Shown: piece by piece, positions 1 to 13,500 of the stretch | Layout: every line of letters starts with the position of its first letter | Position numbering within the stretch: position 1 is the stretch's first letter | Source of the DNA: Chrysomallon squamiferum | Taxonomy: Eukaryota; Mollusca; Gastropoda; Neomphalida; Peltospiridae | NCBI GenBank assembly: GCA_012295275.1 | Contig: CM022673.1 | Coordinates: 20,019,810-20,079,809 of the forward strand | DNA: 60,000 nucleotides | Direction: 5' to 3' | Notes under the pieces: generated by a model | Told to the model about the DNA's origin: nothing | Databases searched by the model: none | Seen by the model: the letters and a program-made list of their open reading frames with translations, nothing else | Position numbers and translations under genes: made by a program

Positions 1-145
1 ACACACACACACATAAACCAATTTTAAAACAAAGTGATACTTAGGAAAAAAAAAAAAAACATTTCAGCAAATAAAATAATTCAAAAGCACTGACTTGAAA
101 ATCAAATAAAGTAAATTATAACACAAATTTTAGTAAGCAAATCAA

Positions 146-149
<4 letters not shown>

Positions 150-195
<46 letters not shown>
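150..195. repeat. (TAA)n microsatellite
   Basis: An uninterrupted trinucleotide run just downstream of the exon 5 donor of the left-hand minus-strand gene. It lies in intronic sequence. Confidence 0.9.
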
Positions 196-196
<1 letters not shown>

Positions 197-213
197 CGTA
201 AAAGAAGTCTCAC

Positions 214-519
214 CAGACACATCGGTAAAATCTTCGTTAGAAATCGGACTATTTTCGTCGTACGGAAATCCAGAAGTTTTTTCGGAATCTAGATCGATAG
301 TTTCCGTAATCTTCATTTCCGACATCTCTAGATCGTGCCAATCCAGCTGAGACATTGTCTGATAGGTGATGCAAAGATCGTTTAAATCTGGCGTTCGAAA
401 GGGAGGAGGGAAAATCAAAGAATTAATTTTTTAAGTAAAATAGGATTTACTTGTTTCATCCTACTTCGCTTCAAGTTTCAACAAGGAAGTTTGATGTTAT
501 AATCACCGTATATATATAT

Positions 520-605
<86 letters not shown>

Positions 606-1146
606 TTAGTAAACAGGAAAACACTATAGACAGCATTTAAATATTTTCATGTCATTTAACGCCATACATCGCCCGGGGTATGCTGGTCAGATGTACTCAC
701 TTCTTCGACTATACGACTGCCACACAACTCTGTTATTAAATGCAGAGATGGACTTTCCTGTATATTAAAAAAATGTATTAGAAAATATATATTTGCTGCT
801 AATAAAATAGCCTTCTGCAACTTACCATCTTGCAAATTCTTGTTATTTTCTTGATGGCTTGCATGATTCAACAGGTTTTCCTCCCTCAAGTTCTGTCTGT
901 CACCAGACACAGCTACACTCATATCTAGCTCAGCTGATCTGCTAAACTGTCCATGCAGTACGGGATCAGGAAAAGAAGAATGTTCCGGGTACAAGTTTAT
1001 CTGAAGTAGGAAGTACAATGTAACACGGTTACGACCAGGTAAAATGCAAATTAGGTTAGTAGATTTATAATATCACAAGTCAGTAAACTGTTATTATGTA
1101 TATATCTCTGTACATTTCTACTTTCATTTAGCAGTTTTTGTTCGTT

Positions 1147-1204
<58 letters not shown>

Positions 1205-2277
1205 TGTGTCTGAGTCTGTGTGTTTTCCAGGTTGTTTTTCTTCAGAATGAAGACAGAACGAACTTAATTAAATGGAACTTCATAATATGGGGTATATTAT
1301 TTTTCTTTTCTCTAAATGATAAATTTAGTTGAATTTCATTAATGAAATCATTTATTATTTTGCATATGCCCATCACAAAAATAATGTTTACCTTTTTGAA
1401 AACAATAATAGACTTCAGAAGAAAAGTCTGATCTTTTAAATTATGTGTCACACAATAAAAACTAACACAAATTATCTTTCTTCATTCATTTGTTTGATTT
1501 ATTTTTTATAGCTTTTCAGTAGATTTCTAAGCATTAATGAACTGATAATACCTTTTATTGCGTGATATAACAGCAGTTGTTATTGTTCCTAGACGTATAT
1601 AAAATGCAATTTGCTACATTTAGTTATTAAGTTTTAGGCTACAAAATGATACAACTATCTTTTAATAAGAAGACACCAACGTTAAAACAAAACAAGCAAC
1701 ATTCAAATAACCATAACAATAAATGAAATTAAACAAATATATTTATTCGGAAATTAGCTAACTTTGTTTGAAAAGATCTTGTATATGTAATAAAAGCAAA
1801 TAAAATATTTATTCTATTCTTAATATAATTTTTATGTCTAAGAATGGCAGGTAGGTTTTTATGTATATTTGTTTTTTGTTGTGATTGTTATTATTATCAT
1901 CATCATCATTATTAGTAGTATTAGTAGTATTAGTATTAGTATTATTATACACGCATCAACAACACCGTTATAACAGAGTACATTGTTCTGATTTGTCACT
2001 GATTTTCATTGGCTGTTGCGATGATGAAGGAAGTCTTCCTTGTATAATGGGTGGTGTTGTGAAATATTAAACTTAATCTTTTTTCTTTCCCGTTCGAAGT
2101 ATTATTCATAAAATATGTTCAGCAGTTTATTTCATAGCACTAAAAAAGTGTAAGAGAATTTTAACGCAACTGACTTACAAATGTTGTAAATTATATTCTT
2201 CGTCTATTCATTAATAAAATAATGCTTGTTTTACATATGCGTGTGTATTTCTGTATATATGTGTGTGTGCGTATGTG

Positions 2278-2312
<35 letters not shown>

Positions 2313-3939
2313 GTGTGTGTGTGTGTGTGTATTGATAAAAAAATAATTACTTACTGCATTGCGGAGGAAACATGCTAGCGGCGTCTCCTTTACCGGATAA
2401 TCCTCTGAAATAAAAAAGTACCTTTTATGTATATCTGCATATGTTTTTATAACCACCTCTCTTCTCTATATATGTTTAATACTGCCAGACGATTCATCCT
2501 ACTTTTAAATTATTATTATATTTTTTTATATATATAACAAACTAATCAATCAGTTTTCGTTTTTTGTAATAATAATAACGCACCCATTACCCATACACAC
2601 AATACATTGGAAATATGATGTGTAGGATATAATAATAATAATTTAGGACAAATACTAATGTTTTAAAAAAAAAAAAAAGTTTAATAAAATGCATAGAAAA
2701 TAGCAATTTTAGAAAATTAAAATTGCAACGACAGATTTCACTTTTTACTATTTTAATTATATATATATGTATATGTATGTATGTACGTATGTATGTATCT
2801 ATGTATGTATGTATGTATCTATGTGTGTGTGTGTAGGTCATTGTAGATCAGTTTTCATAAGTAAAACTGTAACATTTCAGTTTATTAAACAATATTACAA
2901 TTTTGTTATCGTTACCAATTAATACAATAGCAATGCCACCATCACAACGAGCTACAACAACAACAACAGTAACTACTTCTAATAATATAATAACAATAAT
3001 AATATAAAATACAATAATTTCCCAAACTATTTTTTGAGTATCATTCCACTGATATTTCACTTTATCTAAATGTAATAAGTTTTATAAGTGGTAACAATAT
3101 TATATGAAACTCACCCAAGAAATTCATTTACTACATGCAGTGGTATCGGAACTTGGAAGAGAGATTAATTTATAATTATATCGCAATGGTTCGTTTTTTT
3201 TTTTTTTTTTTTTTGTGTAGAACAGAGAAAGAGAGAATGCAGGGGGATAGATTTATTATTGTGTTAGTATGTTAAAGTCAAAGTGAGTATCTACAGTCAT
3301 TTTCTCTTAAATACATACAGTTTTAATTATGAACCGGCCATATCAACAGGAAACAAACCAGATACACCCGAGAAATACATGGCCCCTTATCATCTCACAC
3401 CCCGAAAACTGATGGAATGCTCCAGGTTGCTCTTCACCATCTAAAAATATGCAGGTTAACAGTTGCATTCTCTCCCTCTCCGGTTTTTCCCACTCAGCAT
3501 TATTATTGTTTGTATTTGACTATGGGGCTTATGTTATCACTTGATTCTGAGGACATACATCTTTATCCGGTAGGAAATTGTTATTCATTACACTTCATTC
3601 TCGTTCATTTGTCGTTCATTCAATCTGATCGTCTGCTTTTTGCCGGACACAAAACTCTGTGGACTTTGTAAATTAATAAATTTTAGCATTCTGGCTGGAA
3701 TGACAAATAGTTCAGCGTGTGGATTAAGGAGAATAGATCCTGCGACTAACCACTACTTAGCCATAGCCTAGAACAACTGAGCTGCAGCCCACTCCATAAT
3801 TAACAACAGTCAAATATTTTAAAATTTATACTAATATTAAACAAACGATAAACTTTGTCTTACCTTTTTCCAGCTCGAGAACAATTTGACCGATGAAAGC
3901 TTCAGGCAGCTCCATACTGTCAGTTTCGTCAAATGACAT
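214..3939 (-). CDS. Unrecognised protein, first five coding exons (gene continues left of window)
   Basis: Five exons with phase-consistent GT-AG junctions: 3939-3864 (ATG at 3939), 2404-2355, 1000-826, 757-701 and 387-214, the last ending in phase 1 at a gtgaga donor so the CDS continues beyond the window. The product begins MSFDETDSMELPEAFIGQIV and is acidic and Ser/Asp/Glu-rich. Near codon 110-120 is a basic patch, VVWQSYSRR, followed by LNDLCITYQTMSQLDWHDL. No catalytic motif, signal peptide or membrane segment is visible in about 177 codons. It is divergently arranged with API5, so the two may share a promoter region. The exon chain keeps frame through four splice junctions, which supports a real gene; I do not recognise the family. 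Some long open stretches here are only read-through into introns and (TAA)n/(CA)n repeats and are excluded. Confidence 0.6.
522..604. repeat. (CA)n microsatellite
   Basis: About 40 CA units preceded by a short (TA)n, in an intron of the left minus-strand gene. The window also begins inside another (AC)n run (1-13). Confidence 0.95.
1150..1222. repeat. (TG)n microsatellite
   Basis: A (TG)n run with a few TC interruptions at its 3' end, intronic to the left minus-strand gene. Confidence 0.9.
2243..2330. repeat. (GT)n microsatellite, interrupted
   Basis: GT-rich run with short interruptions, just beyond the donor of the 2404-2355 exon. Confidence 0.85.
2757..2834. repeat. (TA)n / (TATG)n compound microsatellite
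   Basis: (AT)n grades into TATG and GTGT units. Intronic. Confidence 0.85.
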
Positions 3940-4983
3940 CTTTTACGTGATTTGAGCAGATGTAAATATAATCTACAGAAGATGAAAATACAGGATTTCA
4001 ATGAGACCAGCAACTAATATGCTTCACATCTTAGGTCTTTCTTTATTATTGTATTATTATTATTATCTTTTTTTTTTTTTTTTTCTTCCCCACCTCCCGA
4101 TTGTACTATTTTCAGAATCTTAGATTCAAATGGTTATTCCCCATAAAGTTTTCCTCATGGGTCATTTTATATAATGGTTGGGGTTTTCCGTCTTACTTTA
4201 TAAATAGATCTTTTACTTAGTGGTTCAAACTCAAAGCCACAAATGCTTTCACCGCGAATTCTGTGAACCTGATTTTTCCTAACCAGTTATACGCTCTTAA
4301 ATATCGCTAAGGAAAGATTTGTTAATGCAAAATTTTCAAAAATACTTGCCATGTTCATTAACAATGTAATTAAAAGACATTTGCTGTTAATCAGCAACAG
4401 TGACCAAATGCAAGAGTTTCGTCTTATATGTATGTATGTATGTATGTACTTATGTACATATATGAATGTATATATGTATGTATTTTTGTATGTTTGTGTG
4501 AGTTTGTTTGTGCGAGTTTTGTATGTGTATGTAAGAATGTGTGTTTAAAAAACTTTATATGTTTGAAAATGTTTTAAAATATGTGTTCTATATCACAAAT
4601 GCGTTTTTTTGGGGGTGTCTATCTTTCTTCGTTTTATTGTCCTTGTTTTTTATCTTAATTTCTTTTTGTATGGGGGTTTTGGGGGGGTTCTCTCTTACAA
4701 AAACATTTGCACTACATTGGTGACATTGTATAACAGGATATATTTTATCAGTCTGATCGGGTAAGTTAGGGGAATTCCCTAAGTACTGCGTTTTACAAGT
4801 GACCAATGGTATTAGCAGATCTAAGAACCATATAACTTGCTTATCATACAAACAAGGACATTCCTCTAGTTCAAGTTTCTGCATGCTGTGAAGATTTTAT
4901 AAATCAAATGTAATACAGCTGAAGCGTAAATCTAAAGGTTATTTATATACCGTAACATCAATTGCAATAAAAAAAAAAAAAAA

Positions 4984-5025
<42 letters not shown>

Positions 5026-5275
5026 AATAAATAAATAAATAAAATAAAATAAATAAAATAAAACATTTTCCGTGAACTTAGCGTCAGATATTTATAGCAT
5101 GTTTTGTTTTAAAGTCGTATGAGAGCATCATGAATGATACGCGATGGTTAGGAAAATTACCGGATACGATTAATATGCGCTTTGCAGATTTGTTAACTTC
5201 CGTTACGCATGTAGCGGTGATTTTATTTTTGGTTATTGTTATTGCCACTGAAGAATAATAAATTGAACGCTGAGA
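3940..5275. promoter_or_regulatory. Intergenic region between divergent genes (candidate bidirectional promoter)
   Basis: The region separates the minus-strand ATG at 3939 from the plus-strand API5 ATG at 5276. It holds a T-rich tract (about 4071-4084), a TATG-type repeat (about 4430-4490) and an A-run plus TAA/TAAA array (4970-5065). The last 200 bases before API5 are less repetitive and contain CG dinucleotides, which would suit a transcription start. No TATA box or specific factor site can be assigned. The promoter role is inferred from the head-to-head layout only. Confidence 0.35.
4970..5065. repeat. poly(A)/(TAA)n/(TAAA)n compound repeat
   Basis: An A-run followed by TAA units and then TAAA/TAAAA units. 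The structure is typical of a microsatellite seeded from a retroposon poly(A) tail, but no retroposon body is recognisable next to it. Confidence 0.85.
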
Positions 5276-7497
5276 ATGACTACTGTTGAAAATCTCTATA
5301 AGAACTTTGGTGTACTTGCTGATGCAAAAGATAAAGTGGGAGAGGTAAAGCTAATGAATGTACACATTATTTTGTTGTTTTTGTCTTAATGAACTGTGTT
5401 TTCGATGACATCCCTAAATCGAAAAACAAATTTCAAAACATCGCATGAAGTAAATAGTAGTATTTTTAATTAAAATTAGAACCGGTATTCTGCAGTTTTG
5501 GGCGACTCACCGTTGAAAACAATCTAGACTGTAAACAGTACACAAATATCGACACGCACACACACACACATGCCTTTCAAATTGATTTGAATAGCAGGAG
5601 ATTAGGATAAATCGTAAAGTACATTGTATGAGGACATTTTTGCAAATGCAGTTTATTTTGGTGGAACAGCAGACCTGGATAAAGTTGAGAGGAAGGTCTG
5701 GATGATCTTCCTGAGACAATATTTTGATTAGATGTACTTTTAATTTGAAATAGTGAGGACTATTATTATTATTATTATTATTAAATAATTAATGTAATCC
5801 ACAGTTATGCAGAAAACTGTTTTTGTGTGAATGTTTTCATTCAACTCTTTTTCTAACTTATTTTCTAGTCCAACATTTCTGTATGGCACAAAAATGACAT
5901 AGAACTAAAAGGCATCTTGTAATAGGAAACAGAAATAGTTCTCAGAAATATAGCATCAATTATAAAAAATAATATAAGTTTACAAGCATATAATGAAATA
6001 AAGTTGTTTCATTTTATTAATCTGTGTGCACCCCTAAATTATATCTCTAATAAATGGTGACTCTAACATTTTAATACTTTATCTTCAGTTTGTTCAAGGA
6101 TAAAACTAAATTTCCTTAGTATTCTGATTGCAACTGCTTGTTCAAAATAAATGGGGACTCTGTGATGATTTGAAATCACAGTATACTCAAAACATTACTG
6201 ACTATTGCAGTTTCTTTGGTCTGAACCTCAAGATAAACATCAGTGTCAAGAACATGTCCGAACAATGTTGGCATCATGATAAAATGCCCAGCAGTTTTAA
6301 TTGATCAGTCTTTTGCCTTTATTTCTTGAATAAAGACTCAATAATCATATTGATAAAGCAGAATTCAGAGAGTTACTTTTAAGATATGAAATAACAAAAT
6401 ACACTAATAATATCTGAGGTGAACTGAGTGTTATATTTTATTTCAGCACAAAGAAGAATATCTATCTTTTCTGGAAGCTATTAAAGGTTCAACAGGAGAA
6501 AAAAGACTTGCAGCTCAGTTTATTGCCAGATTCTTTAGATATTTTCCTGAACTAGCTTCAAAAGCAATCAATTCTTTGTTTGACTTGTGTGAAGACAGTG
6601 AAATAACAGTGAGTCTATTTTTCTGATTTAATGCAGGACTGAAAGTCAGTTTGCTTTTAATATCCAGTGAGATTTATCATTACAAATGAAAAATGACAAA
6701 ATATACTTTGCAAATCATTTGCATTTCATGAAGTATATTTGAACATTTTAATTCATACATGCAGCACATTTGTAAATTATTTTCATATGATGTTCTCACT
6801 TATGAATTTGAATTATAAAGTTTCACAGTAAAATAATTTGTTTAATTATTACTTAAAAATAATAATTCCTATATCAAGTTGCAGCATTAGTTATTCAAAA
6901 TAATATTTTTCATTTAATTTTTTAGTTACTCCCCAAATTATCAACACTGACTTCTGAAATTTCAGTTTAATTCTTTAAATATTAAATATAATAATAACAG
7001 TAAACATTAATTTATTGTTGCATGAAATACAACTGCACCCTGCAGTATGTTTGGATATCACTTAAACACTTTTTTTCAGATCCGGAAACAAGCCATAAAG
7101 GAATTGCCGCATTTGTGTAAAGTTTGTCCAGAACATGTTCCCAAGATATCAGAAGCTTTGACTCAGCTACTAGCATGTGAAGACAGCAGTGAATTCAGCT
7201 ATGTGCAGTCATCTCTTCTTACCCTTTTCTCATGTAATGCTAAAGGTTAGTTCTTCCAGCCTACTACTGGCTTCATGGCTTTAGAACAATATAAGACATT
7301 TTGTGACATACAGTGTTGAAAGTTAGATATTTTTATTTAATTTTAAAAAGAAAGAATATATATATATATTTTTTTATATTGTTTTGTTTGGGGGTGGGGG
7401 TGCTAACTATTCTTTTTTTGCATTGATTTTGGTTTTCATATTTATATTAATTAGCTGGTAATTTGTTTATTAATTTTTAATTGAATAATTATTAAAT

Positions 7498-7539
<42 letters not shown>

Positions 7540-10500
7540 CATTCAAAATATTTTTAAAATAGTAAACTGTTTTTTAGTACAAGTAAAAGACTTTGATAAT
7601 GTAACATGGTTTATTAAAGGAACACTGGAGGGGATATTTAGCCAAATACTGGCTGAACATGAGGAGGATGATGTGGTACGTGACAGAGCCATCAAATTTC
7701 TTGTGTTGAAATTAAAAACACTGGAGGAAGATACATTAGACAAAGATGCTGAAGAATTCATCATTACAGAAGCTAAAAAGGTTCTTTTTTTTCTGTTTTA
7801 TGAGAAAACAAGCTATTTACATATTAGTGTAATTTAAGTGCATATAATTATTCTATATGTTTATACAGTAAATACAATCTTGAATGTTATATTATCTGAA
7901 AGAAAAACATGTTTCCCCATTCCTTACAATTGTTCTGTATGAACATATAATAATTTATCTATATATTTTTAACTTCAACATAAATATAAACTGTGTATCT
8001 CAAATCTCAAATTGAATACTAACAATAGGATTGGACATGTTGTTAATATAGTGATATCTTAGGCTAACAATGTTCATAAAGGCAACTTTAAAATTAAGGA
8101 AAAAATGTCAATGACATGTTAACATATTTGTGCATCCAGACTTTTTATATTTTTATATTTCATGCATTTTTAATATATGCTATGCTAGTTATATGGTTTA
8201 AAATTACATTTACTGTTATTTCTGTTAAAACAATTGGATTTTGAAGATACTTGTGGATGTCACAAAGGATGAATTTATCTCAATTATGGAACTGTTGAAA
8301 AATTTGAAAGTCATGAGTACAGTGATTGGACGTCAACAGCTGGTGGATATAGTCACTGAACAGGCAGAACTAGATGAGCCTTTAGAGGTTAAAAGTTATT
8401 TTTTAATTTTAATTTTTAAATGACTGCCAAATATGTGTATTTTTATTAAAATAGTTAAACTTGATGATTTCTTAAATTTTGGAATTGAGACAGTTTCTCT
8501 TCATATTGTAAACATTATTTTCAGTTGTAACCCTGACATATTAAAGAAATAAACATGTTTTGCTTGCTCAAACAAAGTAACTTCATGTTTTTATTTGTTA
8601 ATTAACTGTTTTTCTCCTTATTCCAGCCCACTGACATGGACTGTGTTGACCGACTTATATCTTGTATTAAAATAGCTGCTCCTTTGTTTTCAGTAAGTAA
8701 TATGTAGATTGTTATCTTAGGCATTCTACTGTTTATGTGGCAAATATGAATACACATTGGAAACTATAACTGTTACAGTTGCCACAAGTTTGCATAATTA
8801 TCTTATTACATAATAAAGTATTGAAAACATTTCATCTTATCTTTTTAACTCCTTTTTTTTTAAACTATTAAAATTTCAAGTGCACCTAAGAATAGGATGC
8901 TGGATATTAGCTATTTAAGTTGCAGTATGCAATCAAAAAAATAAAATATTACACCTACAGTCTTAATTTGTGGTCTATAGTTAGTCATGTCAATAATTTA
9001 GTTTTTGTATATGATTTATTTTGTTGGTCAAAATAAAAATATTTAATCTTTTCTGTAGTAAACTGCATGTTTTATATATATTGTACAAAAATAATTTATA
9101 AAATTTATGTATTTATATAGCAGAATGCATATATAGTTTTTTAAACAACAATCAGACTTTAACATTTTTATTGTCATAAAATATTACAAACATAACAAAC
9201 ACTAAAAGGGTCATTCCGTGTCAAATCACCCCAAAAAATTTAAACCTGACTGTCTCAAATTTTTATGAAACTTGGTATACTTGTTGACTGGGATCCCACA
9301 GCACCAAATCTTAGGCCAATTGGACCAGTGGTTTGAGAGATATGGAAGCCCTAATTTTTAGATTTTCGGCCAAAATGGGTGTGTCCACCAACCTTTGAAC
9401 CCTCATATCTCAGGAACTACTGGACCAATCTTTGTAAAATTGGTATTGTTGAAATGGCAGTATGACAAGGATTCCAAATCATAGCATATCATATGAAACT
9501 ATTTTCCCTTATTGCTTTCTCACCAGTTCAACAGTCACAGAGTCATTCAGTCACCCACTTCCCCCATAGTCTTGCAATTCTATCGCCATCCTTTTTATGC
9601 AGAGTACATCTGTCGAGAAGATGCAATAGAAGGTGTATCAATGATACAGAAGATGTCCCATTCACTAACCAACAAGTGTCTTCTTCATTTGGCCAGTTTA
9701 ATAACTTAGAAGGTCTGTGAGGGTGCATGAAATGAATGAAGAAATCTTCATGCTCTTCTGAAATGTCCTCAACTAGCCCAACCCATGCCTCATTGTCATA
9801 CAGACAACAAACATCGTTTTGTTTCCTGTCATATCATCCTCAGAATCCTGGACAGATACTAGTTCTGGTGGGTTACTCTGCAGGCTCAACTTGTAGGCAT
9901 GCATCTTTGACTTAGACACTGGAACTAACTGGTGAAATTGCTGTGTTCCCTTGACCAATTTGGGCACTTGAAACCTCCCTTCTAGTTCCATCTCATGCTT
10001 TGCTGTGTGTTCTGGTGTGATGTTGAAAAAGTGAAAGCCTGGAATACTCTTGATGCAGAAGTCCATGATAACCTCACTGGTCAGGACTGGGTCTGTGTAT
10101 GGACGCTGCAAACTGGCCTTTGTCAGCAACCTCTTTGCCTTCCAACCCAAAGTCCTTTTCATGATGGCCAATTAACAAAATTGTTCTTATTTTTATATGG
10201 TCCAGCACAGCATCAGTGTCATAAAATAGCGCAGTGAACTGAATTGATCTCAAGACTAGTTTTATCTCAGGCATAATCACTGTATTACTTTAAAATATAG
10301 CAGTCATAGTACTAGTAAATTTACCACTATTCTTATATTAGACATAATAGTAGTTGAAGTAATAATAGTAAAAGTGTAGTTGTAGAAGTATCAGTGTTGT
10401 GATACCCATAGAAATATTTTTATTCTAGTATTATTACTACTACTGCCAGTAATAATAATAATGATGATGATAACAATAACAATGATAATAATAATCATAA

Positions 10501-13500
10501 TGATAATTAAAGCAATACAAATAGTAGTAGAAAATGTGGATGTATTCTCATAGATGTAGCAGTAGTAGAAGTAGAGTAGGTAGTAGGAATTATATTAATA
10601 ATGTAGAGGGAGTGTTAGTATAATTACTAGAAAAAGTGGTAGGATTAATTGTCAGAAGTAGCAAACTTCGAAATAGCTATTGTAGTAGTTGTTGATATAA
10701 TGGTGATGCTAGTAGTAGTAGTGGTAGTAACAGTATTTGTGATAATAAAAGTAGCAGTAGTGGCGATGATGGTGACAGTAGTAGTTGTTCTAATAATAAA
10801 AGTAGTAATAGCACCATTAGTAAAAATAGTAATGGTAGAAGCACTGGTGGTGGTAGAAGTAATACTAGTGGTGGTTGTAGTAGTAGTATTAGTGGAGGTG
10901 CAGGTAATAACAGGAGTTATAATAGTAATAGCAGTACTAGAAGTAACTACTAGTACCAAACGTAGTATCACTGATAATAGTGTCAGTAGAAAAAGATGTA
11001 GTATTAGTAGAAATAGCTAGGAACAAAAGGTAGTGGAAATAGAAAGTAGTAGAAGCTTCTAATTGCCATGTACTCAATAGGGATTTCACCAGGGGATTTC
11101 AAGGAGTTCCTGACATGCCTGAAGCGACACTTCCTGTTAACCCCTTGCGCCTGATTGTGTAGAACATGTCATGCCATTTGGCATCTTTTAGGCATTCCTT
11201 CAGACATGTCAGGTGGATTTAAACTCAAAGATGAGTTTTTGGTCTCAGAGAAGTGTATACATGTAGAAAATGTACATTGTAATGCATTGTATCAATCATC
11301 TGTGCAGGTATGCATTTTTTAAATCTATATTGTGGCTAAACAAAAAAGATTACATCTCTGAAACTTTTGTATGTTTTAGTTAACATGTGCAAGATTAAAT
11401 GTCAAAAAAGGTTGTCTCAAGGTCACATGACGAACCTCAGTTTCAAGGTCATAACAAAGGTCAAAAGGTCAGTTTATCCCAACATTCTCCAAACTGAATA
11501 ATAATGGCAGAAACCTGGTCAAATTGCCTTTTCAACAATACCAATTTCATGAAGATTGGTCCAGTAGTTCCTGCGATATGAGGGTTCAAAGTTGGTAGTT
11601 ACACCCATTTTGGCCGAACCTTTCTAAATTCGGGGAGCCACATCTCCCAAACCACTGGTCCAATTGGCCTAAAATTTCGTTGAGACTGTTCGGTTTAACC
11701 CATTGGGTGATTTGACATGGATTGACCCAAAATGAGATTTTCAACATTTTTGTTATCAAAACTATATACACATTTTGCTACACACTCCCCACATGACAAG
11801 ATGTCCTGATTTTTAATATGTATGATCAGTAATCAATGTTAACACTGCTTTGTATGCTTCATCTGGACACTGTTGAAGCCAAATTTCTTCAGTAAGATGT
11901 CTCAGAAATTATCTGTCAGTCTCCAGATGAATTAACTAAACCTGCAACCTAACAAAAATAAAATTCACCAGTTTTCTGCAATGCTGGCCATTGTGTTGTA
12001 TGACCTGAACATCTAGGTACTGAAGTTCAAGATACTAGCCTTCTGCTTCATTCACAAAAATAAAATAAACAACAAACAGTGTTTTCTATTTTCAGAAAAA
12101 TGTTCACTCTAAAGCATTTGTTGTGTACATCTGTGACCATGTTTTGCCAGTTCTGACACAGTTAGCCCGGCCATCTCCAGAGGTTAATCCAGAGTTGGAG
12201 ATTCTAAGATTGTTTGCAGAAATTTCAGAATTTTGTGGTGAATTTGACAAAGCAGAAGAAAGAATGGAAAAAGTTCTTAACAGACTCATTGTAGGTTGAA
12301 ATACTATATTTAATTTTATATAAAAATAATGTCTATATCGATCTATCTATCTATCTATCTATCTATCTATATGAATAAATGAAGTAACATCGTGTTTTGC
12401 TGATTACTATCTATTCTGTTCTAAGATAGGTAATTGTTTTGCTTTCAAAATGCTTGCGATAAATGACGAAGTAAGAATCATAAACATAACAGTATAATGT
12501 ATTCTGTGAATCCAGTTATTGATAGAATGCTGAATAAAAAAACTAATCACTTTTTAATATCATAAAATCATAAATTGATCAGTTTTAAAACTTAGATTAC
12601 AGATTATTTTTGCTTGTTGATTAGCTCCATCAGAGAAAATTTCAACAGTGTTAGGTAACTTTTGTTTGCAGTCAAATCACAGCAAGTAAAAAGATAAGAA
12701 AACTCTTTTGTGTTTGCTTCAAATGACAGACTTATCACACCTGTGTCTTTATTTGCCTCTGGTCTGGTGATTACAAACATTTTATTGTCCCTAATTAATA
12801 CCTGCAACACCTTTTTGGAGTAGTCTCCAAGGATTAGTTGTGTTTATATAATGCAGAGGATTTTTGTTAAACATCAAATGCTTGTAGTCCTTTATAAGTA
12901 ACATTTATGTTTATATATATATGATAAATACACATCACAGTATTTTAACTTATTACCACTAATTATTTAATAGAATGAAAAATCAAGCTGCTTATTTAAA
13001 TAAAGTTATGCTGTTCTTTATAAAGGTGTTTGACCCATATTAGTTGGGGTTCTTTGATGTTTTTTTAAAAATGGAAATCCCTGAGTCATTTAACTACCTT
13101 AAAATGCAATATGTTTCTAAAATAAAATGCATCTGAAGTTTAAAGATATGTCAAACTATAAATATAAAAAAATAATAATTCTTTGAATGACTGCAGCAAT
13201 GACAGATCAGCTGGTCTTTAAACTATAAACAACAACAAATAAATGTTAAATTCTAATTAATTCTTGCTGAAACTACCCTGACTTGTTTTATCAAAGTTAT
13301 GGGGCTTACGTTGCCAAAAAATGCATGGTTGTTGTGGACCAAACATAAGGGTACACTGGCTCACAGTTTTATTTCAAATTGAAAAGGTAAATTTTTTTTA
13401 TGAGCTTTGCAGTGGAAAAAAAAAGAAAACGATATTTTTTATTAAAAATGTTAGGTTCAAGTATGTAATTTGAAAGATCTTGACAAATCATTCACAACAC

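Larger units (their letters stand above)
9207..11729. mobile_element. Long-TIR DNA transposon inserted in API5 intron 6
   Basis: The ends are long imperfect inverted repeats of roughly 260 bp: 9207-9470 (starting GGGTCATTCCGTGTCAAATC) and the reverse complement at about 11480-11729 (its outer end reads TTTGACATGG ATTGACCC on the plus strand). Shared internal landmarks include 'ggccaattggaccagtggtt', 'ttcggccaaaatgggtgt' and 'aactactggaccaatctt'. Between them lie decayed coding frames, mainly on the minus strand (9773-10171; 10074-10280; 9543-9728, with a WPNEEDTCW motif), and a TAG/GTA-rich array. No intact transposase or DDE triad can be read. The superfamily is not assignable by eye. The element accounts for most of the 3.4-kb intron. 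Confidence 0.75.

Noticed and set aside
1885-2070. Plus-strand frame rich in Leu/Val/Ser
   Set aside because: It is generated by ATT/AGT trinucleotide repeats in an intron of the minus-strand gene.
10645-11020. Long open frames on both strands (Val/Ile-rich plus, Thr/Ile-rich minus)
   Set aside because: They result from the TAG/GTA trinucleotide periodicity, not from protein-coding selection.
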